Below, piece after piece: positions 10,609 through 21,000 of a stretch of DNA of 64,000 nucleotides. Source of the DNA: Membranipora membranacea. Lineage: Eukaryota; Bryozoa; Gymnolaemata; Cheilostomatida; Membraniporidae. A program made the translations under genes and the position numbers. The DNA lies in contig OU612065.1 in NCBI GenBank assembly GCA_914767715.1, positions 10,974,001 to 11,038,000 on the forward strand. Direction: 5' to 3'. Numbering within the stretch: the stretch's first letter is position 1; every line of letters starts with the position of its first letter. Below the pieces are notes generated by a model that saw only the letters and a list, made by a program, of their open reading frames with translations, was not told the origin of the DNA and searched no databases.

Positions 10609-12501
10609 TAATGGCTACTATGTACAGTTTAATCTGCCTGATCATTTTCAATGAGATTAGCTTATTGAATTTGAACAAGATTCTCACAGTGTCATTTGCC
10701 ACTTGTTTACCTTTCAATTGACATCAACATCTTAGCCAAGCATAATTGGATGTATTGTTGGTATCCAAGTTATTTACCCATGAAGTCATAATCAAGATAA
10801 GCCAGTCAGAATGTTCATTTTGTTTACATTGGCATTCATAGGCAACCTTCACAGAACTTATGAGGTACCAGTAGATTTAAAAATGGACAACCCTGTGGGT
10901 AAAGACACAGATTATCATGTAATGCTGGCTCAACTCTTGAAGTTGACCAAGAGGAGCGGAAAATCAATGAAACCTTTTTGCAAATACTGGAGAATAAGGG
11001 CGCCAGAGAATTTAAGGTTTTTTTTGCGAGGCAATCTCATTCTTGACATAATAACTCTGTACAATGATGAGCTTTGAAGCAGAGTTTGGTGAAATAATTC
11101 GATAAAAATATACAAATGTAATTTGGACAATTATCTAGCTCTTTGCATAAAATGTTACAACTTCCCGCCCCTCACTCTTCCCTCAAAGAATGATCATGAT
11201 TGCACATACACCAAAACAACCATCATTATAAAAATGAATATTCGGGAAATTAAAAACTCACGGCATTCATTATCAGCAGCAAAAGACAGGAAGTTAGGTC
11301 AGCTTACAATGACTCCTGTCTCTCTGATTCCACAAGTGTGTCATGATGACTTGCTAAAGTGCAATGGAATGTGTGTGAAGGATTAACAAACAGTGTTAAT
11401 TATACTTAATTGGACAATTAAAAATTTTGACAACAAGGATATCAAGGTAGTTATGTAATTATGCCTGTTATTGGCCAACCTCCCTGCTTGTGGCACTCAA
11501 GCTGACAGATTAAAATTTATTACTTTAAACGGTGTTGCCACTAGTCTAACATTTTAATACTATCTGTTCTAGTGCCAACACCTACTAGGGAACTACCATC
11601 CAAGAGTGAGAAAGAAATAATATGCCAAAATTGCTTCCTGTACACCATATAACTGAGATGCCTGGGAATGATATAGTATAACATCAAGAGCTCCTTTGTA
11701 GACAGGTAATGAATATATACCAGGCTTACGATAGTTGATTTACCTTTGCCTCCCTCAGCCCACATACCATAACATTCAGAGCTAACTCCATGGCCAGAGC
11801 AACTTTGGCCAACAAATAGAAATAGCTGAAAGCCATTCACTCTCAATAATCACAAGGAGCGTAGTTTAGACTATGCCAATAATCAGTACTCATACTACTT
11901 GCTGTGACACCAAGTTTGAGTTTTTTTAGCATCAGTCAGCATGTTTTCAGTAGTCAATGGTTCTGTGGATAATATGGCCTCATTCACATATCACTTCTCT
12001 CCACTTAGGCATGTAGGACAGTTGATACAAGGTAATTCCTCGCTCATCTTGGGAGCAATGTTGTACATTTATATTAGTAGCAAAGTTTACTGATAATTCT
12101 GCTAGCATAGTTTAGCTGATGTATTCTATTTATGCAGTTGCTGCCAATATTAACAGATTGCACAAGATATAACATAGGGTATGGTACAACACAGAAGAGT
12201 TGAACATAAGTATTTTGTCGGGTCATCATACTCATTACTAAGAGTTTTCTGTGCTTACAAAAATTGTGAGTCAACAATTCGAATGGAACGCTTTCATTTT
12301 CAATCATGATGAAACGAAAGGAAAAGATTTGCCCCGGCGGGGATTTGAACCTGGGCCTCCCGCAATATAGATTTTGATGGTACCTTGCACAGCAATATCT
12401 ATTCATTACAGCATATCTTGCCTGGTCATCTAAATACAAACTCATTGAATACAATGTCAATCAAATTGTATGATATTGACTAGAACTGTAAAGGCTTATA
12501 C
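10609..12501 (-). repeat. right arm (proximal part) of the foldback element
   Basis: This is the inverted copy of 8413-10292. It ends at the GCTTATAC target of the inserted TACGG-ended element. The distal parts of the same arm resume at 16214-16270 and 17182-17286. Confidence 0.85.
10811..11077 (+). CDS. unrecognised 88-codon frame mirrored in both foldback arms
   Basis: The frame encodes a hydrophobic start (LFTLAFIGN) followed by VPVDLKMDNPVG and LAQLLKLTK. The left arm keeps a 61-codon minus-strand counterpart at 9897-10082 with many conservative differences (VDLKMDNPV and LAQLLKLTK retained). A second mirrored pair is 11123-11386 (+) and 9483-9779 (-), sharing SAAKDRKLGQLTMTPVSLIP. No known domain is recognised. 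These may be remnants of a transposon gene or chance frames kept open by recent arm duplication. Coding status is doubtful. Confidence 0.25.
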   Translation: MFILFTLAFIGNLHRTYEVPVDLKMDNPVGKDTDYHVMLAQLLKLTKRSGKSMKPFCKYWRIRAPENLRFFLRGNLILDIITLYNDEL

Positions 12502-14015
12502 TACGGCAGACGAACTGCGCCAGGGGAGAAAATAATTTCAGATGGCGCAGCTCGGCTAGAGGCACTTTACATGTGGCGCAGCTCGGCTAGAGGCGATTTA
12601 TGTGTGGCGCAGCTCGGCTAGTTTCAAAATTTGTTACCAAGAGCACATGATTCCCAATATTGATAGACTTGTAAAAATTTGCTCATCTGTCGGATAATGA
12701 TAATGAGCTGGAATTTATCACAGCTCTATTGTTCAAGATCTAGCTGAAAAAGCAAGAGGACTATTTTACATAAGTTGAACTAGGAGTGGCAGTCACAGCA
12801 ATTCACAGCAGGGAGTCACAGTCAGTGTTTGAGAAGTTGCTTGACTTTCCCTACCTATGATATGGCTGTAAGTATAGTATAGTATTCTCCACAATAAGGT
12901 ATGAAAGTTATATTATTAAGGTAATGATTAAGTATCATTATCATCATGTGAAGGAATGATTGGATGTGTTGATCATTTAAATAGTAATAGGGCTACTTAG
13001 TTTACTACTTGTACTACCTATAACCTACTTCTCTCTTCTAGCAAGGAGTATCAGCTTCCCTGGTTGCTCCTTGCTTCTACCACTCACATCATTGCATTTT
13101 CTTATTTTGGTTGGTTTGGGCTTTATTGTGCGGGTGCTCAAACAAAGCAATGAGCTGCCATATGTTTTGATAGTTGGTAATGATGTTGATGAAATATGTA
13201 TCAATCGAGAGTGACTACTCACACTCACAGGCTACCTAGTACTAGTACTAAAGGCTGCTACTGAGTGAGGATTGGTCACAGGCCTACTCCAACATCTGGG
13301 TCAATGGCAGTGAGTATTTGACTACTCTTTTGGGTTTTTTGTTGTTTGAAACCCAACCAAGGGGGGGGGGGGGGCAGTCAAACATTGCCAGAGACCAACC
13401 CAGGCTTTGGTGTAACTTGTGTCTACAGTGTATACAATGCAAGGTGTATGGTCATGTCTGCTAGATGTAGGGCATATACTGCAAGCGTAGAGAGGTATCA
13501 TCAGGGAGCTCATCAAGTTACTTTGTTTAAAGTTTGACTGTGATTGATGTGTCAGTAATCTGTCCAAATAACATTTTTGTATGTTTACATGTTTTATTTT
13601 ACAGCCTGTATGATTATGAAGGAGCATTTTAGAGATTAACCAGAGATAAGCCATAGGAATCATATGCAATCATCACTAGACTGACTTAAATTTTGATCCC
13701 GTATAAACCTCAACATATATCAGGATTGCATTGGTAAGACCAAGGAGTTAGAGGGAACTCCTTGGTAAGACAGTGGCTGGTTCACTTAGCCGTATTTAAG
13801 ATGCTGAGACTTCGCCAATGAACAACTAGAGATCCATGAGATTTTATACACAATAATAATGCCGTAGCACAGCTCATCTCCTAGTCTTTCAACATCTAAC
13901 AGAAATTTGTAGATGATAAATCAATGTCAAGCATGCAACTTCAGTTAGTATCCAATGCTGTTGATAGTGATACCAAGGGAGTTTGTGCGGTATCAATTAG
14001 ATGAACAAACTTCAT

Positions 14016-14093
14016 CAGGGTGCTTGGTCACTGGGTGCAGGCCCCAGAGAACTGAGAAGAAGGTTCATTGCGTAAGGCAGTCCTCGCACCCTG
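14016..14093. repeat. 78-bp hairpin-bounded repeat, copy 1
   Basis: It is bounded by CAGGGTGC and its inverse GCACCCTG, with an internal stem CTGGG/CCCAG around TGCAGGC. A near-identical 78-bp copy, about four differences, lies at 23916-23993. The two copies sit inside two related TACGG-ended elements. It could be a miniature hAT-like element (CAGGG start), a structured RNA cassette or an old internal segment. No duplication flanks are convincing. Confidence 0.7.
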
Positions 14094-15487
14094 CTATACT
14101 CTGCTTAAATCTATCAATAATAACCAGATCAAATGATTCACAGTGTTTTGTGCTGATCATTTTTATTTTCAGGTACGTTGAATATAATATATATAACGGC
14201 CACAGGTATTCTGGCTCGTTGTCACATTGTTCCAACTTTTTTGGGTCAAACCAAACGCATATCCTTACTCCAACTTTGGAGAGTGATAGTAAGTCCTTGG
14301 GTGAACAAAAGATATCAGGGAGTATGTATGATCAAGGAGTTGGGGACAAAATATAACATTTGTCCCTAACTCCCTGGTATGTTTGTATCAGACATATGAG
14401 TTGTCCTCTCAACTAAAATCAATCCTCCTCCCAAGGTAGTCTGGTCATTTAGCTCAATTAGACAATTCGTGCACAAATCGTTTACTCAGAATGCATAGGT
14501 ATAGTTCTATCTATGAGAGAGTGATTTGGGAACGAGACCTAAGTAGGGCACCTAAGCTGTTTTTTATTCAAAGAACTTTCAGTCACTGTTGACAAAATTC
14601 TCATCTATCTATGCGTTATTCTGTAGACTAAACAGCCAAGTCATATCGTCCCTGCATGAATATAGATGGTAATACAGCTGTCACAAAAATGCGTCAAGTG
14701 AACTTTCTTAGGCATAGTATAATTATTATTGTGCTTAAATTACGTTACACAAAACAAATAACGAAAAAAGAAATAAAGGGACCAGTTAGGTCAGCTCCTC
14801 AACAACAAACATGGTATGTAAGAAGAAAAGATAAAAATCCGACCAGAGAGAAAACTTTGATAATAATTTGGTCCCCACTTTCAGATTACAGTTGTCAAGT
14901 CAGTTCACCGATGTATTTGTTGTCTATTAGAACTCACGATTGATTAGAATCAGCTTATCAGTGGCACTTTGGGCATTTACAATTCAAATGTGCTTGACTG
15001 CTTGAGTTCCTAAACTGAAAACCTGACCCACAAGCAATCAAAAAAATCAAAAGATATTAACACCGAGGAGTTAGACTTCTGTAAAGAGGTCATCTGGGCT
15101 TCTTTGTGGCACTACGTTGCAGATTCGTATCTCATAGTTGATCGGCAAGTTGCGTGTCGGCATATTGATCATCCAGATGACTTTATTTCCAACAATATTA
15201 TGATAGACCACTGGGCCATAGGCTAGTTTTAATTTTGTTGTCATCACCTTGTCTTCAACCGTTCTGAAAGGGAAAATTATAATAGGATCAATTAATGCAG
15301 AAACCAAATGAGATGCTCAACCGTGAAAAAAAGTTCATATTCCTGGGTTAGTTAGAGATAGAACTAAGAGGTCATTGAATGAAAGAATTGAATGTAATAT
15401 GAAAGTCAAACATTGCTACATACCCAGACAGGTTTTGGAGTAGGACCATTGGGTCATAGATAGATAAGGTAGTAGTCTGCCAGTGAG

Positions 15488-15563
15488 GTAGCCTGTCTTG
15501 ACAAGCTTTGTTCGGGGGTGGGCCCACCCCCGGACAGTCACAAAGCTTGTCAAGACAGGCTAC
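15488..15563. mobile_element. 76-bp palindromic insertion with 7-bp duplication
   Basis: The arms are GTAGCCTGTCTTGACAAGCT.. and its exact inverse, about 24 bp, around an inner palindrome GGGGGTGGGCCCACCCCC. CAGTGAG occurs directly on both sides (15481-15487 and 15564-15570), consistent with a target-site duplication. A related end, CCTGTCAAGACAGGCTAC, occurs near 19295-19312. It has no coding capacity and would fold into a nearly perfect hairpin. Confidence 0.75.
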
Positions 15564-16274
15564 CAGTGAGGGTGCTGCATCATCATCAACATTCCACCAA
15601 TTCTTTGACTCCCATTCATTGTAACAATGGCTATGAGTGATTCAATGACAAAAATTAAATACATACATACATAGATTCTACAGATTGGTCCAGGAACTGT
15701 CTGTAGTGAAAGATCAAGGAGTGCTCTTAGCTAGTCCCTGCTGGTCCTTGGACTTGGTCTTGGTAAGATAGATTGGTTGGTGACAATCAGAACAGTTCAC
15801 CTGACAGACTCCTCTCCTCTGCATATATCTTTTCTAAGGTGGCTCTATGTTGAGAATTTCTGATAGTGATAACATTAAAAAGGTCATCTTTCAGTGCTCA
15901 GGCCAGTGAGTGATGCTCTAACGTCAAAGTCAGGCCTAGGACCCAATTATCAGACTCAGCTATCAAGATGGTGCAGACTTAGTTGTTAACAATCATACCT
16001 CCAAAACCCAAGTTGACTCTAACTTTTTCCGACTGAGTAATGACAGACTATCAAATTCATGAGTTGTGTTCTCATGGCTTCAAAATTTGAAACTAGCCGA
16101 GCTGCGCCACACATAAATTGCCTCTAGCCTAGCTGCACCACATGTAAATTACATGTAGCCGAGCTGCGCCATTCCGAATTATTTTTACCACATGGCGCAG
16201 CTCGTCTGCCGTAGCTTATACTATGACTATACAATAGCAATAATGAAAGTAATTTATTTAGCAGGCAGGGTTAA

Positions 16275-17177
16275 TTCAGGGAGTTACAGAGAGGGAGTGG
16301 AAACGAAATGTAGCCTGTGACTTAACAAGGCTGTTTCCAAGGGTTGTACTAATATGGTCCCTCCATTAAAGTTCATGTAAGTCCTCAGTCTTTTAATATG
16401 TCTGTCTCCAGATGAAAATTATTAAAATATTTGACATGTTTACTCAATGGTATATTCAGACACCCAGAGACAATATATCATGATGTAAATCACCACAAGT
16501 GCAGATGAGACATAGCTAGTAATATAGTAACCACATTTGCAGGGTATTGAATTATAATTCCAATGCAAATGTTTGATGGGGGATAGAGAGACTGAAAATA
16601 AATCATTCATTCACCATTTAAAAACCATGTGAGGAACTTAGACCAGATAAAAGTAGTGAAAGTACTTAAATAAGCCCTTTCTAACACCTAAGTGACAATG
16701 GGAGGCATAACATACCACGTTTGACTGATGAAAACCGCCATTGATTCCCAAATTATGAGGCAAATTTATGGCCATGTCTGCAGTGAAGCTTTCCCTTCTC
16801 ATATGAGTAGCAGAGGGCTTTGGAGTCCCAGGTAAAACTAGACTATAGTTTGAAACATGGACTATACCTGAGTGCTATCTATATCTCTCTGCTACTTAGT
16901 TTAGTTTCTTTTCAAGAGGTTCAAACACTTTAGGAAATCTGTGGTATAACCCATCTTGATAAATGGGATTTCACAACTATGCTCTTGCTGATTGGACAGT
17001 TCATCAAAATTATTACAGCAACTCAAGTTGTACTTCTTTTTGGCAGGAAGTCACTCTCTGCTCTGATTGGCTGTGGTCATGAAACTCCTTTGTTGATAAA
17101 GAGAGGACAATTACCAGTGGAGACAAACAACAATTTGAAATGAGAGGCCGTTTCCACTCCTATTTCAAACTCCTCGG
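16275..17177. mobile_element. 0.9-kb TTAA-flanked TIR element (MITE)
   Basis: TTAA flanks both ends (16271-16274 and 17178-17181), and the uninterrupted foldback arm has a single corresponding site. The terminal regions are imperfect inverted repeats sharing GGAGTT and GAGTGGAAACG. TTAA duplications are typical of piggyBac and Kolobok elements. No transposase frame is present, so it is non-autonomous. This insertion postdates the foldback element. Confidence 0.75.
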
Positions 17178-17286
17178 TTAATTACACAATAATGGTTGCT
17201 GGTTGGGTAATGATATATAGGTCAGTTTCTGACAATTCTAGAATTGTACAGAATTGTCAGACAATTCTTGGGTATGAAACGCAGTG

Positions 17287-17920
17287 ACAATAGAGGGGAC
17301 AGTTAAAAGTTTCTCTTGAGTAGTTTACAATATTCAAGTTTTCAAGCAGGGAAAGAACACTAAATTACATCCCTACTAGTTTGTCATTGGAGTCAGATTT
17401 AGTCATTTTTGTCATACAGGAACTCTTGAGGCAAGTTTGAATTATCTTGGTGGTCTGTGAATGCTTAAGTATTTTTGTTAAGCAACTGTTTTCAAAACAA
17501 AGTTTTCCTTTGGGGCCTTAGACACCCCTACTCATATGGCATTAATCTTATTGTGACTTTTACATGGCTTTGCAAGATGACACCTCCATTCCTTCCGAGG
17601 TGCATAATGAACTTTGAGAATAGCGATTATCAGCATTGGCAGCTTTTGAGCGAGCTTTCTCAGTTTGGGACTAGGTACCCCTCAATCTGTACGATTAAAA
17701 TTAGTACAATTTTGAAACAGCTCCTGTGAAACTAGTTTAGAGTGATACTTGTAACAGTTATCAAAACAAGTGGTTACTTAATTGGTGTTATCGCAACCTA
17801 TAATGACATTCCAAGACATTGTGACCGACAAAAGAAAAAGTATATAGAAACCTCAATCTTGCACGAAATGACTAATATATTTTGTGATTGAGGGTCACCT
17901 CCTGATCTGGTAAGACTTAC
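17287..17920. other. no coding feature recognised; flank of an EGF-gene exon
   Basis: If the EGF gene has exons to the left of 17921, this stretch lies in its next intron. No motif-bearing frame or clear repeat is seen. Confidence 0.4.
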
Positions 17921-18082
17921 CTTTCGCACATTCACCAGTGATGTTGTTTAGCTTAGAAGCACTTTCACATACACAAGCTCCTTCATCACTGCAAACTGTG
18001 TTTGACAATGTTTCTAAGCAAACTGAGTTTCCTCCTTTATCACCACAGGCGCACAGCTCTCCCACATATTCACAGTCTAAAA
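17921..18082 (-). CDS. EGF gene, exon 6 (Cys-rich module)
   Basis: The exon encodes DCEYVGELCACGDKGG, later VCSDEGACVC, and ends ITGECAK. Eight cysteines are spaced in an EGF/EB-like manner rather than as a classic six-Cys EGF. The acceptor is TTTCAG and the donor GTAAGT. It enters and leaves in phase 1, so it can be skipped without a frame change. Confidence 0.7.
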
Positions 18083-21000
18083 CTGAAATTCTTTTAATAA
18101 GAACTTGATGTCAAGTAATTTTGTGAACAAGTTTTACCTTGAGAAAAGTTCTCTGCACAAAAAATGCACCCCATGCTGTCCCTCTCTTTCTAAAAAGCAG
18201 TCAAGGATATAGATGTCTAGCCAGAACTCATTATTTTGCTGTTGATATCAACGTTTTATTCAATAATATGTGCAAACTGTGATTTTTTTACCATGGCATG
18301 AGCAAAGCAAAAGTCAAGTCTTGTGGTAAGCCAGAATTCACAGCTATTTTTAAACTTGGCACTGACTTAGCACTATAGTGTGTGGTATTCAAACGTGGCC
18401 AGAGCAAGCTACAACCATCAGATAAGCAACTGTTTGGTCCAGGTGGTATCCCTTTACCTGAAAGACGTCTCACAAAAGCGCAGCTCAGAGTTGACAACCG
18501 AACAATTAATGACAAAACCTGCAGCTGTTTCTATCTGTCTCATACAAAATAACACCAAACAAAATGTGCATAATGTTGATTCAGGCTGACCATCAACCCT
18601 TGGTGTATATCAACTCAGCAAAGTATGAGAACAGTCGAGTCATGAGATGGGCGTTGCTTAATCAGAACTACTGAATTAGATTGGATAGTGTGAAGGCGGC
18701 GCTGATTACATGAGCAGGCTATACTCTGAATTTGATAAGTAAAATGGACTCCGAAATCTGATGAGTTCCTCCTCAAAAAGAGGTTGTCACAAATTCATAC
18801 AATCAGATCTTTTATGAGTTTGTGCTGACGCCTTTGTACATACTGTGGGCTTTATGCTATATTTTGTTTTGTGATCTTTGTGACCTATCTGTTATAAATG
18901 TTTCTATGTTTTACGGTTGGTTGTCCCATACTTGCCAAGTAATCTAAACACGAAATAGGGAGATTCCATTTTACGGCGATACTGCACCACAACGTGGTGC
19001 TTTGAGGGTGCGAAGCACCCGAGTCACCCACCTGGGGGTTCGGGGGGCGGTGTGAGCCCCCCAACGGGGTATGGGGCGGAGCCCCTTCTGCAGAAGCTCT
19101 GAGTATATTTGACCCCAAATAATTTCATGTTTGTACTAGTACTAAAATATCAAACTGAGGTGAAATACACTTTAAACAATTACAATCAATCCATGGCCCC
19201 TGGGACTCTTACATACATGCCTTTACATTGTCAATGTCCAGTATCAAACACCCCATTGGTAAAGTAGAGGCATGTAAGTCCCAGGGGCCCTTGCCTGTCA
19301 AGACAGGCTACAAGTGCCTTTGCATCATCAAGATCTGAAAATAATGTGCTCAGTCACAGACAGTGAGAATCCAGATAAGGTACTATTTTCCTGTTTGACT
19401 AACATTAAATATGTTTCAAAGTCTTTGGTCCGAGCTTTGTTAAATTGTAGTGGACCTACCTTTGGAATTGTTAGGTTTCTATTTTCCTTCACTTAAATTT
19501 AACTAGAGTAGACAGTACAAAATTAATACTAAAAAATGTGTGATCTGAAAGGAAATGAAAACTAAATGTATGCACTTGACTAGCTACTTTATTGTGACTA
19601 ATGTCAGGCAGTGTTGTGAGTTATGAGAGGATGCTATTGGTCATTTACAATAATAGGCTGAATCTTAACAAAACAGGTAAATTTGTTATGATTGTTCGAT
19701 TTGATAATTCCTTTCAATTTTGTGTGCAAAGACCCTAACAGTAACTAGTCAACAACAACATGTGCTTGGATGACTATCAAAAAATTGCGATTGGACTGTT
19801 TTCTCTAAAATCTGGAGGAAATAGTGAGATTTACAAAAAGTGGGAGGTGGGTGTAAAAATCTGGAGGGTCACGCCTAAATCGGGAGACTTGGAAAGTATG
19901 GGTTGTCCCAACACAACCTGTTCTAATTTAATCTAACTGGTTTTGGTTGGATGATTTTTGTGTATTGTGCGTTGTTAGATAGCTTGATATATGATTCTTA
20001 GCCTGATTACTAGATGTACAAAATTTTATGAACTCCATGAAAGTATTGATTGAGTCATACAGGGCGTAACAGGAAGCCCACAATATAAACACACATTTGT
20101 GACAATTGGGGGCTGCTCGGGGAACCCTGGAACATCTCAGAGGACACTGATCAACCATCCAGCAGGGAGAATCAAGTTCCAGTGAGGACAGAAAGACAAG
20201 ACAAGTTACCTGGAGAGGACTTTCAGTGAGGACTGGAGAGATAAGATCATTGGGCAAGAGAAACAATGGCTAGTAGTATGGATAAAGCTCTTGCAATGGG
20301 CAAAGAACTTAGCTTGACAGGTGAAAAGTAAGCAGAATTTGTTGAAAAGATGGAGCCGAAGTATGCAGCAGATATGGAGAGAGAAGAACTGGCTTCTCAG
20401 GAGCTTCAGTACAAAGCAGATAAAGAAGCAGATGAAAGAAAACAAAAGCAGCGTGAAGTGGAGATACAAGCTAAGAAGGACCAGATGGAGCGGCAGCTTA
20501 GATATGAAGCTGGAGGCTTTAAAGATTGAAGGTTAACATGATATGCGAAGCAGGGACAGCTCAATAGTCGGAGTGAGTACCAAACCAAAACCCAAGATCC
20601 CTTTCTTTTATGATTCTAGCCATACTATCATTGGCTGATAGCTAACCTTAAATTAAGGTTAGCTATCAGCCAAGGATATTCCATAAACAAAGCCTTTTAA
20701 TGATTCCGGTCATAGTATTAAGGGATTAAAAAATTCACTCTGAGAAAACAATGATTATCTTGCTGCTTGTAACAAGCTTTGTGTCTGCAGTGACAAATGA
20801 GGAGATAATAAGCAACGCTAGAATTTCAAGCTCTATTTTATTTTTACTAGCTCAGGTTTTCTAGCTGGTCTGTTGACTACGGAAGACGAGCAATGACAAA
20901 CAATTAACTTTATTTTTCCCAAGAAAAAAATTGTGTGTCATCCCTCGGCTTCGCTATTTGCCCGGGCTATGACAGGGAAAATTTTGATAATAAGCAGGTA

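Larger units (their letters stand above)
12502..16213. mobile_element. 3.7-kb TIR element with TACGGCAGACGA ends and 8-bp duplication
   Basis: The left end TACGGCAGACGA and matching inverted right end are flanked by GCTTATAC (12494-12501 and 16214-16221). The uninterrupted left foldback arm supplies the empty site. Within about 125 bp of each end the motif GGCGCAGCTCGGCTAG (inverted on the right) recurs about three times, like transposase-binding subterminal repeats. The interior holds no recognisable transposase, a 78-bp structured repeat, a 76-bp palindromic insertion and a poly-G run near 13362. The ends resemble those of the 20878-25791 element (TACGGAAGACGA). TAYGG ends might suggest IS3EU-type elements, but that group has 6-bp duplications, so the superfamily is left open. 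Confidence 0.8.
8254..17286. mobile_element. foldback DNA transposon, CACTG termini, ACA duplication, interrupted by two insertions
   Basis: The left end CACTGGGTTTCATACCC (8254) and right end, read inverted, CACTGCGTTTCATACCC (17286) are flanked by the direct repeat ACA (8251-8253 and 17287-17289). The whole left half, 8254-10292, is repeated inverted on the right as 10609-12501, then 16214-16270, then 17182-17286. The breaks are exactly where two other elements sit (12502-16213 and 16275-17177). Without them the element is about 4.4 kb: two arms of about 2.05 kb around a loop of about 316 bp. CACTG ends with a 3-bp duplication fit the CACTA/EnSpm (CMC) superfamily. No transposase is recognisable, so it is probably non-autonomous. 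By eye the arms are roughly 90-95% identical. Confidence 0.85.

Noticed and set aside
12502-16213. hAT assignment because of the 8-bp duplication
   Set aside because: The ends TACGG do not match the hAT pattern (C/T)A(G)NG, so duplication length alone is not enough.
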